The translations under genes and the position numbers were made by a program. Of a stretch of 64,000 nucleotides of DNA, positions 56,562 through 64,000 are shown one piece after another (the first letter of the stretch is position 1; every line of letters begins with the position of its first letter). Below the pieces are notes generated by a model. That model did not search any database and was not told the origin of the DNA. It saw nothing but the letters and a program-made list of their open reading frames with translations. This DNA comes from Candidatus Sulfurimonas marisnigri. Its GTDB lineage: Bacteria; Campylobacterota; Campylobacteria; Campylobacterales; Sulfurimonadaceae. The stretch is taken from assembly GCF_015265475.1 (NCBI RefSeq), contig NZ_CP054493.1:1984001-2048000 (forward strand), given 5' to 3'.

Positions 56562-56843
56562 TTGTGGGCTATATTTATATTGATTATATTTGTTGTAATT
56601 GCATTTTCTAAGCCCTCAATATTAAACTCTTTTTATACAATTTGGATAAGTGTAGGTGAGTTTATTGGCAGCATAATTTCAAGAGCAATTATGATTGTTA
56701 TTTTTTATGGCTTGTTCACGCCAGTATCATTTATACTTAGACTTTTTGGAAAAGACTTATTGAGAAGAAATCTTGATAAAAACAGCTCAAGCTACTGGAT
56801 AGATAGAGAAACCCAACCCGGTTCGCTTAAAAACCAATTTTAG
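56562..56843 (+). CDS. SxtJ-family membrane protein
   Basis: A small membrane protein with the SxtJ pattern: FTPVSFILRLFGKDLLRR and SSSYWIDRETQPGSLKNQF. The frame is protein-like and open upstream to about 56458 (DLKVFALIWSFIFLVIGLWP), matching the usual 120-130 residue length, but has no ATG/GTG; TTG at 56562 is the only normal start. A lost start, or an ATC start after AAAGG at 56446, is possible. SxtJ-type genes accompany carbamoyltransferases. Confidence 0.75.
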   Translation: MWAIFILIIFVVIAFSKPSILNSFYTIWISVGEFIGSIISRAIMIVIFYGLFTPVSFILRLFGKDLLRRNLDKNSSSYWIDRETQPGSLKNQF

Positions 56844-56851
56844 GATTTTGT

Positions 56852-57001
56852 ATGAGTTTATTTAAAGAACTATTAATATTTTTAAGAGTTAGAAAAAAGT
56901 TATGGCTATCACCTATTATAATAATCATGTTACTTTTAGGGGCGCTAATTGTACTTGTCCAAGGCACTGCAGTAGCTCCTTTTATATATACGCTATTTTA
57001 G
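56852..57001 (+). CDS. DUF5989-family (SxtK-like) small membrane protein
   Basis: A 49-residue protein with one helix: MSLFKELLIFLRVRKKLWLS, then a hydrophobic span and a C-terminal VAPFIYTLF. This pattern is typical of DUF5989 proteins between SxtJ and the carbamoyltransferase. It begins 8 bases after the SxtJ stop and ends 9 before the carbamoyltransferase. Confidence 0.8.
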   Translation: MSLFKELLIFLRVRKKLWLSPIIIIMLLLGALIVLVQGTAVAPFIYTLF

Positions 57002-57010
57002 GATAAACAG

Positions 57011-58897
57011 ATGTATATATTGGGTATATCTGCTTATTACCATGATTCAAGTGCGGCGTTGATAAAAGATGAAGAGATTATAGCTGCAGCACAAGAGGAA
57101 CGATTTACGCGAATAAAACAAGATGCGAAGTTTCCAAAAAATGCAATCAAGTATTGTTTGCAGGAGGCCGAAATTACTCTTGATGAAGTTGATTACATCA
57201 CTTTTTATGACAAACCGTTTTTAAAGTTTGAAAGACTTCTTGAGACTTACCTTAGTGAAGCACCAAGAGGCATAAAATCATTTATGATGTCAATGCCTAT
57301 ATGGTTAAAAGATAAACTTTATTTAAAAGAGACGCTTTCAAGAGAATTAAAAGATATTTTTGAAGAACTAAATCCAAAGCTATCAGAAAAAGAATTAAAA
57401 GCCTTTAAAAAGAGATTACAGTGCAAATTTATGTTTGGTGAACATCACCAAAGTCATGCGGCAAGTGCTTTTTACCCAAGTCCATTTGAAGATTCTGCCA
57501 TACTTACTATAGACGGCGTTGGAGAGTGGGCAACAACTTCTCTTGCTTATGGGAAAAACAATAAAATAGAATTTTTAAAAGAGATTAATTTCCCGCATTC
57601 GCTAGGACTTTTGTATTCAGCAATTACATACTATATAGGTTTTAAAGTCAACAGCGGTGAGTATAAAGTTATGGGACTCGCTCCATATGGAGAACCAAAG
57701 TATGCCCAACTTATGAAAAAACATATTATCGATATAAAAGAAGATGGCTCATTTAAACTAGACATGAGTTATTTCAACTATACAACAGGCTTGACTATGA
57801 CAAGCGAAAAATTTCATAAACTTTTTAATGCTCCTCCAAGAGAAAAGGAAAGCATATTGACACAAAAAGAGATGGATTTGGCAGCTTCTGTCCAGGCAAT
57901 AACCGAAGAGGTGATGTTAAAACTTGCAAGACACGCCAAAGAGGTAACTGGTTCTAACAATCTCTGTCTTGCCGGCGGTGTTGCACTTAACTGTGTAAGT
58001 AATGGAGAACTTCTTAGAGCAAATATTTTTAAAGATATATGGATTCAACCAGCTGCGGGAGATGCAGGTGGTTCATTAGGTAGTGTATACAGTGTTTATT
58101 ATCAAGAGTTAAATAATATCCGTAATATTAACCCAAATGAAATGGATAAGATGAAAGGTGCATTTTTAGGACCAAAATTTTCCAAAGCAAAGATTGAAAA
58201 ATATCTTGACTCTGTAAATGCAAACTATAAGCATATTGATAAAGAAGAAGAACTTATTGATATTGTAAGTGATGAACTAAAAAATACAAAAGTTGTAGGC
58301 TGGCATTATGACAGAATGGAATTTGGACCGCGTTCACTTGGGCATAGAAGTATCATCGCAGATGCAAGAAGTAAAAAAATGCAATCAACTATTAATATAA
58401 AAATCAAATATAGAGAGAGTTTTAGACCATTTGCTCCATCAGTACTTAGAGAAAAAGTTAGTAAATGGTATGAATTGGATGTTGATAGTCCATATATGCT
58501 TTTGGTTGCTCCTGTAAAAAAAGAAAAGTGTTATGAAATGACAGATGAACAAAATAAATTATTAGGAATTGAAAAGCTTAATATTTCAAGGAGTGAAATC
58601 CCAGCTGTTACACATATAGACTACAGTGCTAGAATCCAAACAGTTCATAAAGAAACCAATCCAAGGTATCATAAGCTTATATCAAAATTTGAAGAAAAGA
58701 CAGGTTGTGCAACTATTGCAAATACTTCATTTAATGTAAGAGGAGAACCAATAGTGTGCACTCCTGAAGATAGTTATAGGGGGTTTATGAGAACAGAGAT
58801 GGATGTTCTTGTGATTGATGATTTTGTGCTCTATAAAGAAAAGCAACCAAAATATGAAGATAAAAGAAATTGGCAAGATGAATTCGAATTGGATTAA
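57011..58897 (+). CDS. Carbamoyltransferase (NodU/CmcH/SxtI family)
   Basis: A 628-residue O-carbamoyltransferase. The N-terminal domain starts ILGISAYYHDSSAALIKD and contains EERFTRIKQD, HHQSHAASAFYPSPF and LTIDGVGEWATTS; the C-terminal YrdC-like half contains MEFGPRSLGHRSIIAD and FRPFAPSVL. It transfers carbamoyl from carbamoyl phosphate to a hydroxyl acceptor, which is unknown here. With SxtJ, DUF5989 and an SGNH protein it forms one operon. Confidence 0.9.
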   Translation: MYILGISAYYHDSSAALIKDEEIIAAAQEERFTRIKQDAKFPKNAIKYCLQEAEITLDEVDYITFYDKPFLKFERLLETYLSEAPRGIKSFMMSMPIWLKDKLYLKETLSRELKDIFEELNPKLSEKELKAFKKRLQCKFMFGEHHQSHAASAFYPSPFEDSAILTIDGVGEWATTSLAYGKNNKIEFLKEINFPHSLGLLYSAITYYIGFKVNSGEYKVMGLAPYGEPKYAQLMKKHIIDIKEDGSFKLDMSYFNYTTGLTMTSEKFHKLFNAPPREKESILTQKEMDLAASVQAITEEVMLKLARHAKEVTGSNNLCLAGGVALNCVSNGELLRANIFKDIWIQPAAGDAGGSLGSVYSVYYQELNNIRNINPNEMDKMKGAFLGPKFSKAKIEKYLDSVNANYKHIDKEEELIDIVSDELKNTKVVGWHYDRMEFGPRSLGHRSIIADARSKKMQSTINIKIKYRESFRPFAPSVLREKVSKWYELDVDSPYMLLVAPVKKEKCYEMTDEQNKLLGIEKLNISRSEIPAVTHIDYSARIQTVHKETNPRYHKLISKFEEKTGCATIANTSFNVRGEPIVCTPEDSYRGFMRTEMDVLVIDDFVLYKEKQPKYEDKRNWQDEFELD

Positions 58898-59003
58898 ATC
58901 TGGAACTGGACATTTACTGATTTTAATTTAGTAACAAAAGAAAAAAAGCTACTTAAATCATTTTTAAAGATATCATAACTGCAAAATAAGGTAAAATTTC
59001 ACT

Positions 59004-60908
59004 ATGCTTAAAAACTTTTTTTTTACACTCATTATCGTTTCTTTATTTTTTGCGGGGCTTGAATTTATTTTAGCCTTGATTGGAGTAAAGCCAATACTCC
59101 AGACCGAAGACCCGCTGGTTGGGTTTTCCAAAAATATCCCTTTGTTTGAAGAAACACGCAATAGTGACGGCTCAGTAATTCTAGAAAGTGCCCCCAATAA
59201 GCGTGCGATTTTTAATTATCAGGCATTTCCTATGGAAAAAGCGAGCAATGCCTATCGCATATTTTGCATGGGAGGCTCTACCACCTACGGCCGGCCGTAT
59301 AGAGATAAGGTCTCTTTCACCGGATGGCTGCGAGCATTTCTGAAAAACGCTGACCAAAAGCGCAAATGGGAGGTGATTAATGCCGGTGGTATCAGTTATG
59401 CCAGTTACCGTGTTGCCAGATTGATGAAAGAGATTAAGCAGTATAAGCCAGATTTATTTATTGTATACACTGGGCAAAATGAGTTTCTTGAAGAGCGCTC
59501 TTATGGTGACATGTTGGACATTCCCAGCTGGGTACTCGAGTTTAATGACATTCTTAGTAACACCAGAACCTATGCTGCTGTAAAAAAAGGGATTGATGCC
59601 CTCCGACAAGACACACCTGAGAAAACTAAGAAAAGGTATCAACTATCAGGTGAGGTAGATGAAATACTTTCCCATACTGCAGGACCGACAAGCTATCACA
59701 GGGATGAAAAGCTAAAAAGCCAAATCATCTCCCACTATAGTCTTAACATGCAACTTATGATTAATATCGCAAAAGAGGCTGGTGCGAAGATAATATTCGT
59801 AAATCCTGCAATTAACCTCAAAGATATGTCTCCCTTTAAAAGTGAACACAAAGAGTTACTAAGCAAAAAGGAGCTTAAAAAGTGGCAGGAGCTCTACAAT
59901 CGCGCTTCAATATTGCATAAGGTTGGTGGGAATATAGAAGATGCTTTGGTTGATTACAAACTAGCATTGAGCATTGACGAGAGCTATGCGGAGCTTCATT
60001 ACCGTGTAGGGCAGGTTCTTTTTGAATTAAAAAAATATGATGAAGCACAAAAGGCTTTTCAAAGAGCATCAGATGAGGATATCGCCCCTCTACGTATACT
60101 CAGCTCCATGCAGAAGGCTGTGGAAGATGTCGCCTCTGAGAATGATGTTCCACTGATAGATTTCTCACGCATTCTCAGAGAGGCTTATTCGCGTGAGTAT
60201 AATCACGCCGTATTTGGCAAAGAGTATTTTGTAGACCATGTTCATACTAACCTTGATGGCTATCGCCTTTTAGGTCTTACCTTATTTGATGAGTTAATAC
60301 GCCAAGGTATTGCCAAACCTGATGAAACTTGGAACGAAGAGCGCATAAAAGCGGTGGAGAAAGAGCTTACAGCATCGCTGGATGCTAAAGCCCTTGCCGA
60401 TGTCATGGTCAATTTAAGTAAAGTACTAATATGGGCCGGCAAATTTGATGAGGGACGCAATGCACGGGAACAAGCCATAGCTATGAACGCTCTAATCCCT
60501 AAAGAACCTGGAATGAATGTTGAAATTGGAATTATTTTAATGAAAAAGGGTAAAACAGACGAAGCACTAAATCATTTCAAAGAAGAACTCAAGATAAGTA
60601 AAGATAACCGTATTATTGAAAAAACTCATCTATATATAGCATATGTGTATTATAATGATAACCAGTTTGATGAAGCGGAAAAGCATCTTCGTATAGTTTT
60701 AAAAAACAATTCATCACTTTATACTGCGCATGCCCATCTTGGAACTGTCTTGGAAAAACAAGGCAGAATCAAAGAGGCACACAGTCATTATACCGCGGCG
60801 TTGCGGATTAATCCGGATTATGAATTGGCAAAGAAAAGCATAGAGACAATGGCTAAGAAAGAAGAAGCTCTAGACAAAAAAATAAAACGTTTTAGAGGCA
60901 TACATTAA
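59004..60908 (+). CDS. SGNH-hydrolase-like protein with TPR repeats
   Basis: A 634-residue protein: N-terminal anchor helix, an SGNH/GDSL domain with blocks GGSTTYG (Ser), INAGGISYASYR (Gly), YTGQNEF (Asn) and DHVHTNLDGY (Asp/His), interrupted near 300-360 by TPR-like repeats (ALVDYKLALSIDESYAELHY). More TPRs fill the C-terminus (AHLGTVLEKQGRIKEAHSHY). It may esterify or de-esterify the carbamoylated product. Its base composition is richer in GC than its neighbours. Confidence 0.82.
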   Translation: MLKNFFFTLIIVSLFFAGLEFILALIGVKPILQTEDPLVGFSKNIPLFEETRNSDGSVILESAPNKRAIFNYQAFPMEKASNAYRIFCMGGSTTYGRPYRDKVSFTGWLRAFLKNADQKRKWEVINAGGISYASYRVARLMKEIKQYKPDLFIVYTGQNEFLEERSYGDMLDIPSWVLEFNDILSNTRTYAAVKKGIDALRQDTPEKTKKRYQLSGEVDEILSHTAGPTSYHRDEKLKSQIISHYSLNMQLMINIAKEAGAKIIFVNPAINLKDMSPFKSEHKELLSKKELKKWQELYNRASILHKVGGNIEDALVDYKLALSIDESYAELHYRVGQVLFELKKYDEAQKAFQRASDEDIAPLRILSSMQKAVEDVASENDVPLIDFSRILREAYSREYNHAVFGKEYFVDHVHTNLDGYRLLGLTLFDELIRQGIAKPDETWNEERIKAVEKELTASLDAKALADVMVNLSKVLIWAGKFDEGRNAREQAIAMNALIPKEPGMNVEIGIILMKKGKTDEALNHFKEELKISKDNRIIEKTHLYIAYVYYNDNQFDEAEKHLRIVLKNNSSLYTAHAHLGTVLEKQGRIKEAHSHYTAALRINPDYELAKKSIETMAKKEEALDKKIKRFRGIH

Positions 60909-60910
60909 GC

Positions 60911-61003
60911 CACTTACACCTGCTCTCAAAATTATTACATCATATATTTTCATGATGACATTATACTTTAGATATAATACGAAAAATATTTAAAAGTAGT
61001 AAG
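60911..61003. repeat. Duplicate of the HI0933-family gene start and intergenic promoter region
   Basis: About 90 bases nearly identical to 56319-56408: CAAAATTAT.ACATCATATA, TTTTCATGATGACATTATAC, TTTAGATATAATAC, and AAAAGTAGTAA before the rimO ATG. The pair brackets the SxtJ-to-SGNH block, and rimO keeps its promoter (ATATAAT). Confidence 0.9.
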
Positions 61004-61004
61004 A

Positions 61005-62318
61005 ATGAGCAATAAACTTCACATAGTATCTCTTGGGTGTACAAAAAACTTAGTTGACACAGAAGTCATGATGGGTAAACTTCAAAATTTTGAACTAACC
61101 GATGAGTCAGGCGATGCAGATGTAATCATAGTAAACACATGTGGGTTTATTGACGCAGCAAAAGAAGAATCAATAAATACAGTTTTAAATCTTCATGACG
61201 CAAGAAAAGAGGACTCTGTTTTGGTAATGGCAGGCTGCTTGAGTGAAAGATACCAAATAGAATTGGCCAAAGATATGCCAGAAGTGGACATTTTTACTGG
61301 TGTTGGTGACTACGATAAAATTGACGAACTTCTTAAAGAAAAAAAGAGCCGTTTTACAGATGAAGTTTTTTTAATTGATGGAGCGGAGCGTGTAATTACA
61401 GGTTCAACCTACCACGCTTACATAAAACTCTCAGAAGGGTGCAACCAAGTATGTAGCTTCTGTGCAATTCCATCTTTTAAAGGCAAGCTAAACTCAAGAA
61501 ATTTGGACTCTATTGCTAAAGAGGTTGAAGGTTTAGTTGCGAAAGGGTATTATGATTTCTCTTTTGTCTCACAAGACAGTAGTTCATACCTACGTGACCA
61601 AAATGTAAAAGACGGTCTAAGTCTTCTTATTCAAAGAATAGAGCTAATAGATGGCGTTAAAAGTGCTAGAATTCTTTATCTTTACCCTTCAACCACAACT
61701 ATCTCACTTTTAAAAAATATAGGCAACAGTAAAGTCTTTCACAACTACTTTGATATGCCTATTCAACATATAAATGATGAGATGCTTCGTATGATGAAAA
61801 GAGGTTTCGGTAAAGAGAAAACTATTGAACTATTAGAGTATATGAAATCACTTCCAAACTCTTTTATTAGAACTAGTTTTATCGTTGGACACCCTAATGA
61901 AACTGAGGAGATGTTTGAAGAGATGTGCGAATTTGCAGCTTCTTTTGGCTTTGACAGAATCAATGTTTTCTCATACTCTGATGAGGAGACAACATCAGCA
62001 TACGACATGAGCCAAAAAATTAGTGTAGAAGTTATCGCTGAGCGCGCTGATATCTTAGGCCAAATAACTAGCGAGTGTTTAGAAAAATCCCTAAGGGCAG
62101 AAATCGGAAAAGAAGTTGAGATTGTAATAGATGGCGAGAGTGATGAGCACGAGTACCTATTAAGTGCAAAAGAGCTTATTTGGGCACCTGAGATTGATGG
62201 TGAGATTTATGTAAATGACAGAATTAAAGAGGATGACTTAGTGTTTGGAAAAATCTACAAAGCAAAAATTACCGATATTGTTGGAAATATTCTAACTGCT
62301 ACAGTAGATAATGCTTGA
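61005..62318 (+). CDS. rimO: Ribosomal protein S12 methylthiotransferase RimO
   Basis: RimO is a radical-SAM enzyme that methylthiolates an aspartate of ribosomal protein S12. The N-terminal Fe-S domain has SLGCTKNLVDTE, VNTCGFID and MAGCLSERY; the radical-SAM motif is SEGCNQVCSFCAIP (CxxxCxxC); a TRAM domain closes the 437 residues. It overlaps tilS by 8 bases. Confidence 0.94.
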   Translation: MSNKLHIVSLGCTKNLVDTEVMMGKLQNFELTDESGDADVIIVNTCGFIDAAKEESINTVLNLHDARKEDSVLVMAGCLSERYQIELAKDMPEVDIFTGVGDYDKIDELLKEKKSRFTDEVFLIDGAERVITGSTYHAYIKLSEGCNQVCSFCAIPSFKGKLNSRNLDSIAKEVEGLVAKGYYDFSFVSQDSSSYLRDQNVKDGLSLLIQRIELIDGVKSARILYLYPSTTTISLLKNIGNSKVFHNYFDMPIQHINDEMLRMMKRGFGKEKTIELLEYMKSLPNSFIRTSFIVGHPNETEEMFEEMCEFAASFGFDRINVFSYSDEETTSAYDMSQKISVEVIAERADILGQITSECLEKSLRAEIGKEVEIVIDGESDEHEYLLSAKELIWAPEIDGEIYVNDRIKEDDLVFGKIYKAKITDIVGNILTATVDNA

Positions 62319-63306
62319 GAAACATACACTTCAAAAATTAAAAGATAAAAAAAATCTTTTAGCCTTTTCAGGCGGTGGCGACTCCACTGCTCTGTTTTTT
62401 CTTCTTATAAAAAATCACATCCCCTTTGATATAGCAATCGTAAATTATGGAGTCAGAGAGCAGAGTAAAGAAGAAGTTCTTTACTCTAAAGAGTTGGCTA
62501 AAACTCATAATTTAAAATGTCATGTATTTAATGCTGTAAAATTTGAAAAAAACTTTGAGGCGAGAGCAAGAGAGATTAGATATGATTTTTTTGAAGAGTT
62601 GATTAAAACTTATGGCTATGAAAACCTTATAACTGCACATCATCTTGGTGACAGATTTGAGTGGATGCTTATGCAGTTTTGCAAAGGTGCTGGTTGTGCT
62701 GAAATAGCTGGAATGCAAGTAGAGGATAACAGAGGTTTTTACACACTTATTCGTCCGCTACTTCATCTAGACAAACAAGAACTTTTAGCCTATCTACATG
62801 CTAACAAAAGCAAATACTTTGAAGATGAGAGTAACCTAAATGAAGATATAAAAAGAAACTCTTTTAGACACAATTATTCACTTCCTCTTTTAGAAAAATA
62901 CCTCTCTGGAATCAAAAAAAGTTTTGAGTATTTGGATGAAGACAGAAATAGTCTTATTCAAGAACTTGAAATTAATATTATTGGTGAGTTCGCATACTTT
63001 GAAAACTCACAAAATTCAAGAACTAACATCTACACAATTGACAAATATCTAAAACTAAAAGGCTACATGTTAAGTGCAAAAGAGAGAGAGCTTTTAAAGA
63101 GTGAAGAGACAGCCGTAGTTGGACGAAAATATGTAGTTAATCAAAATAGTGACTTTGTTTTTATTGCGCCATTTACAAATGCGGTAATGTCAAAAGAGTT
63201 TAAAGAAGAGATGAGAATTTTAAAAATTGAGCCAAAACTTCGCCCATACTTATATAAAAACCAAGAACTCTTTATAAAAATAAAAGAGTTACTTAGTCGC
63301 GGTTAA
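62311..63306 (+). CDS. tilS: tRNA(Ile)-lysidine synthetase TilS
   Basis: TilS converts cytidine-34 of tRNA-Ile(CAU) to lysidine using ATP. The PP-loop is LLAFSGGGDSTALFF, followed by ITAHHLGDRFEWMLMQF. The 331 residues are short compared with E. coli TilS but normal for Campylobacterota, which lack the full C-terminal domain. It overlaps rimO and, on the other strand, the end of the PilO-like gene. Confidence 0.93.
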   Translation: MLEKHTLQKLKDKKNLLAFSGGGDSTALFFLLIKNHIPFDIAIVNYGVREQSKEEVLYSKELAKTHNLKCHVFNAVKFEKNFEARAREIRYDFFEELIKTYGYENLITAHHLGDRFEWMLMQFCKGAGCAEIAGMQVEDNRGFYTLIRPLLHLDKQELLAYLHANKSKYFEDESNLNEDIKRNSFRHNYSLPLLEKYLSGIKKSFEYLDEDRNSLIQELEINIIGEFAYFENSQNSRTNIYTIDKYLKLKGYMLSAKERELLKSEETAVVGRKYVVNQNSDFVFIAPFTNAVMSKEFKEEMRILKIEPKLRPYLYKNQELFIKIKELLSRG

Positions 63307-63846
63307 ATCTTTCTTGTTGTTATAGACTTTCATAGTAAAAGATGAGCTAATAATTTCACCGTCTCTTTTAAAGTTTATTGGGAAATTTATACCTATTATC
63401 CAATCACTTTTATTTACGGCATCTAAAAATGTGTAAAAACTCTCAGGTGAACTCATTTCTGATGTTGTATTGACCTCATAAACGACAAAACCCTCTTCGT
63501 CATCTGATTTAGATTGTTTAGATACACTTAAAGAGTTGAAAAAACTTTCATGTTGCTTTTTAAATCTTTGTGCATTAAATTCTATTTCAAATGCTGTTAT
63601 AATGTGTCTGTTGTCAGTTTTTAGTTTTTGAAGTATAACCTCTGTCTCATAAGAAAAATCTTCTATTTGCCTCAATTCAAGGGACTCTTTATTTAAATTA
63701 CTTCTATTAATTCTATACTCTTTTCCAGCTGGAATCAATACAGAAAATGAGAACAGTAAAACAAATATAAGTAAAGATACAGAGAGTCCTAAAAGGTAAA
63801 TATTTTGTCTAGTGATATTAGTTTTCACCCTTAATCTCCTCTTCAT
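63289..63846 (-). CDS. Single-helix membrane protein, PilO-like
   Basis: Up to 185 residues: one N-terminal helix (IYLLGLSVSLLIFVLLFSFS), a coiled-coil segment and a small alpha/beta domain ending in ESFYTFLDAVNKSDWIIGIN. The layout resembles PilO/GspM-type assembly proteins and may belong to a type II/IV secretion or DNA uptake system. A GTG at 63828 with GAGGAG upstream is a plausible alternative start (179 residues). It overlaps the upstream gene. Confidence 0.5.
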   Translation of the reverse strand: MKRRLRVKTNITRQNIYLLGLSVSLLIFVLLFSFSVLIPAGKEYRINRSNLNKESLELRQIEDFSYETEVILQKLKTDNRHIITAFEIEFNAQRFKKQHESFFNSLSVSKQSKSDDEEGFVVYEVNTTSEMSSPESFYTFLDAVNKSDWIIGINFPINFKRDGEIISSSFTMKVYNNKKDLTATK

Positions 63847-64000
63847 CTATATGATTTGTAGAGACAAATCTATACCAGCCATTTTGGGCAGGATAAAAAC
63901 TACTGTAACTTCTATTAAATATTGAACGAAGTGGTGCTTGAAGCATAAAGTTGTATATATCTTTATTTGGTGTAATCCCGTATAGAATCAACCCATCTTT
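63818..64000 (-). CDS. Partial gene at the window edge (C-terminus)
   Basis: The last 60 codons of a protein running off the window: it contains DGLILYGITPNKDIYNFMLQ and FYPAQNGWYRFVS and ends EEIKGEN. The family is not recognised. Its stop lies inside the start of the PilO-like gene, so the two are translationally coupled. Confidence 0.6.
   Translation of the reverse strand, partial: KDGLILYGITPNKDIYNFMLQAPLRSIFNRSYSSFYPAQNGWYRFVSTNHIDEEEIKGEN

Overview
The window (AT-rich, roughly one third GC) looks like chromosome of a free-living Campylobacterota bacterium, most like Sulfurimonas or a relative. The main reasons are a tmRNA tag reading ANNTNYRPAYAVA, a large set of sensor kinases sharing the H-box IAHQWRQPL, a haemoglobin of the Cgb/Vgb type, and the mraY-murD, rimO-tilS and ATP-dependent pckA content. 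Genus-level assignment is inference.

Layout. 0-4 kb: mraY-murD, two tRNA-Phe, ssrA, a periplasmic thioredoxin-fold gene and a Nudix gene. 4-13.7 kb: a minus-strand operon encoding a REC-PAS-GAF-GGDEF protein, three PhnD-like binding proteins, a TolC-like channel, a histidine kinase and a REC-PAS-HD-GYP protein. It therefore pairs a c-di-GMP cyclase with a c-di-GMP phosphodiesterase. 13.9-16.6 kb: small accessory genes (DUF2237, globin, NrtS-like, DUF4282-like) and relics. 16.8-21.5 kb: a second sensory operon (kinase, PhnD-kinase fusion, REC-kinase). 21.7-27.5 kb: OFA-type transporter, chemoreceptor, SelO, TM2 protein.

27.6-46.2 kb is a patchwork island ending at the functional uvrB (46225-48207). 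Four truncated copies of the uvrB 5' region, all in the same orientation, divide it into cargo blocks: (i) a DASS transporter plus a photolyase operon, (ii) a sensor kinase, (iii) a broken DUF4282-like gene plus a ParE-type toxin-antitoxin pair, (iv) a metal-related block (HupE, His-rich proteins, VIT, ZntB), an integron-integrase relic, a flippase, a truncated AbiEii toxin and a damaged IS3 element. A fifth trace, only the uvrB promoter and start, lies at 15740 and abuts the intact copy of the same DUF4282-like gene. The fragments carry a uvrB allele that differs from the functional gene, which suggests repeated capture of DNA from relatives.

48-64 kb: dedA, pckA, tRNA-Val, small membrane genes, a metallo-beta-lactamase-fold protein, then a HI0933-family flavoprotein gene. 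Partial duplicates of that gene's two ends flank two further insertions: a Kef-type antiporter on one side, and an SxtJ/DUF5989/carbamoyltransferase/SGNH-TPR cassette on the other. rimO, tilS and a PilO-like gene close the window. The recurring theme is cargo bounded by a truncated copy of the neighbouring housekeeping gene, seen at two independent loci.
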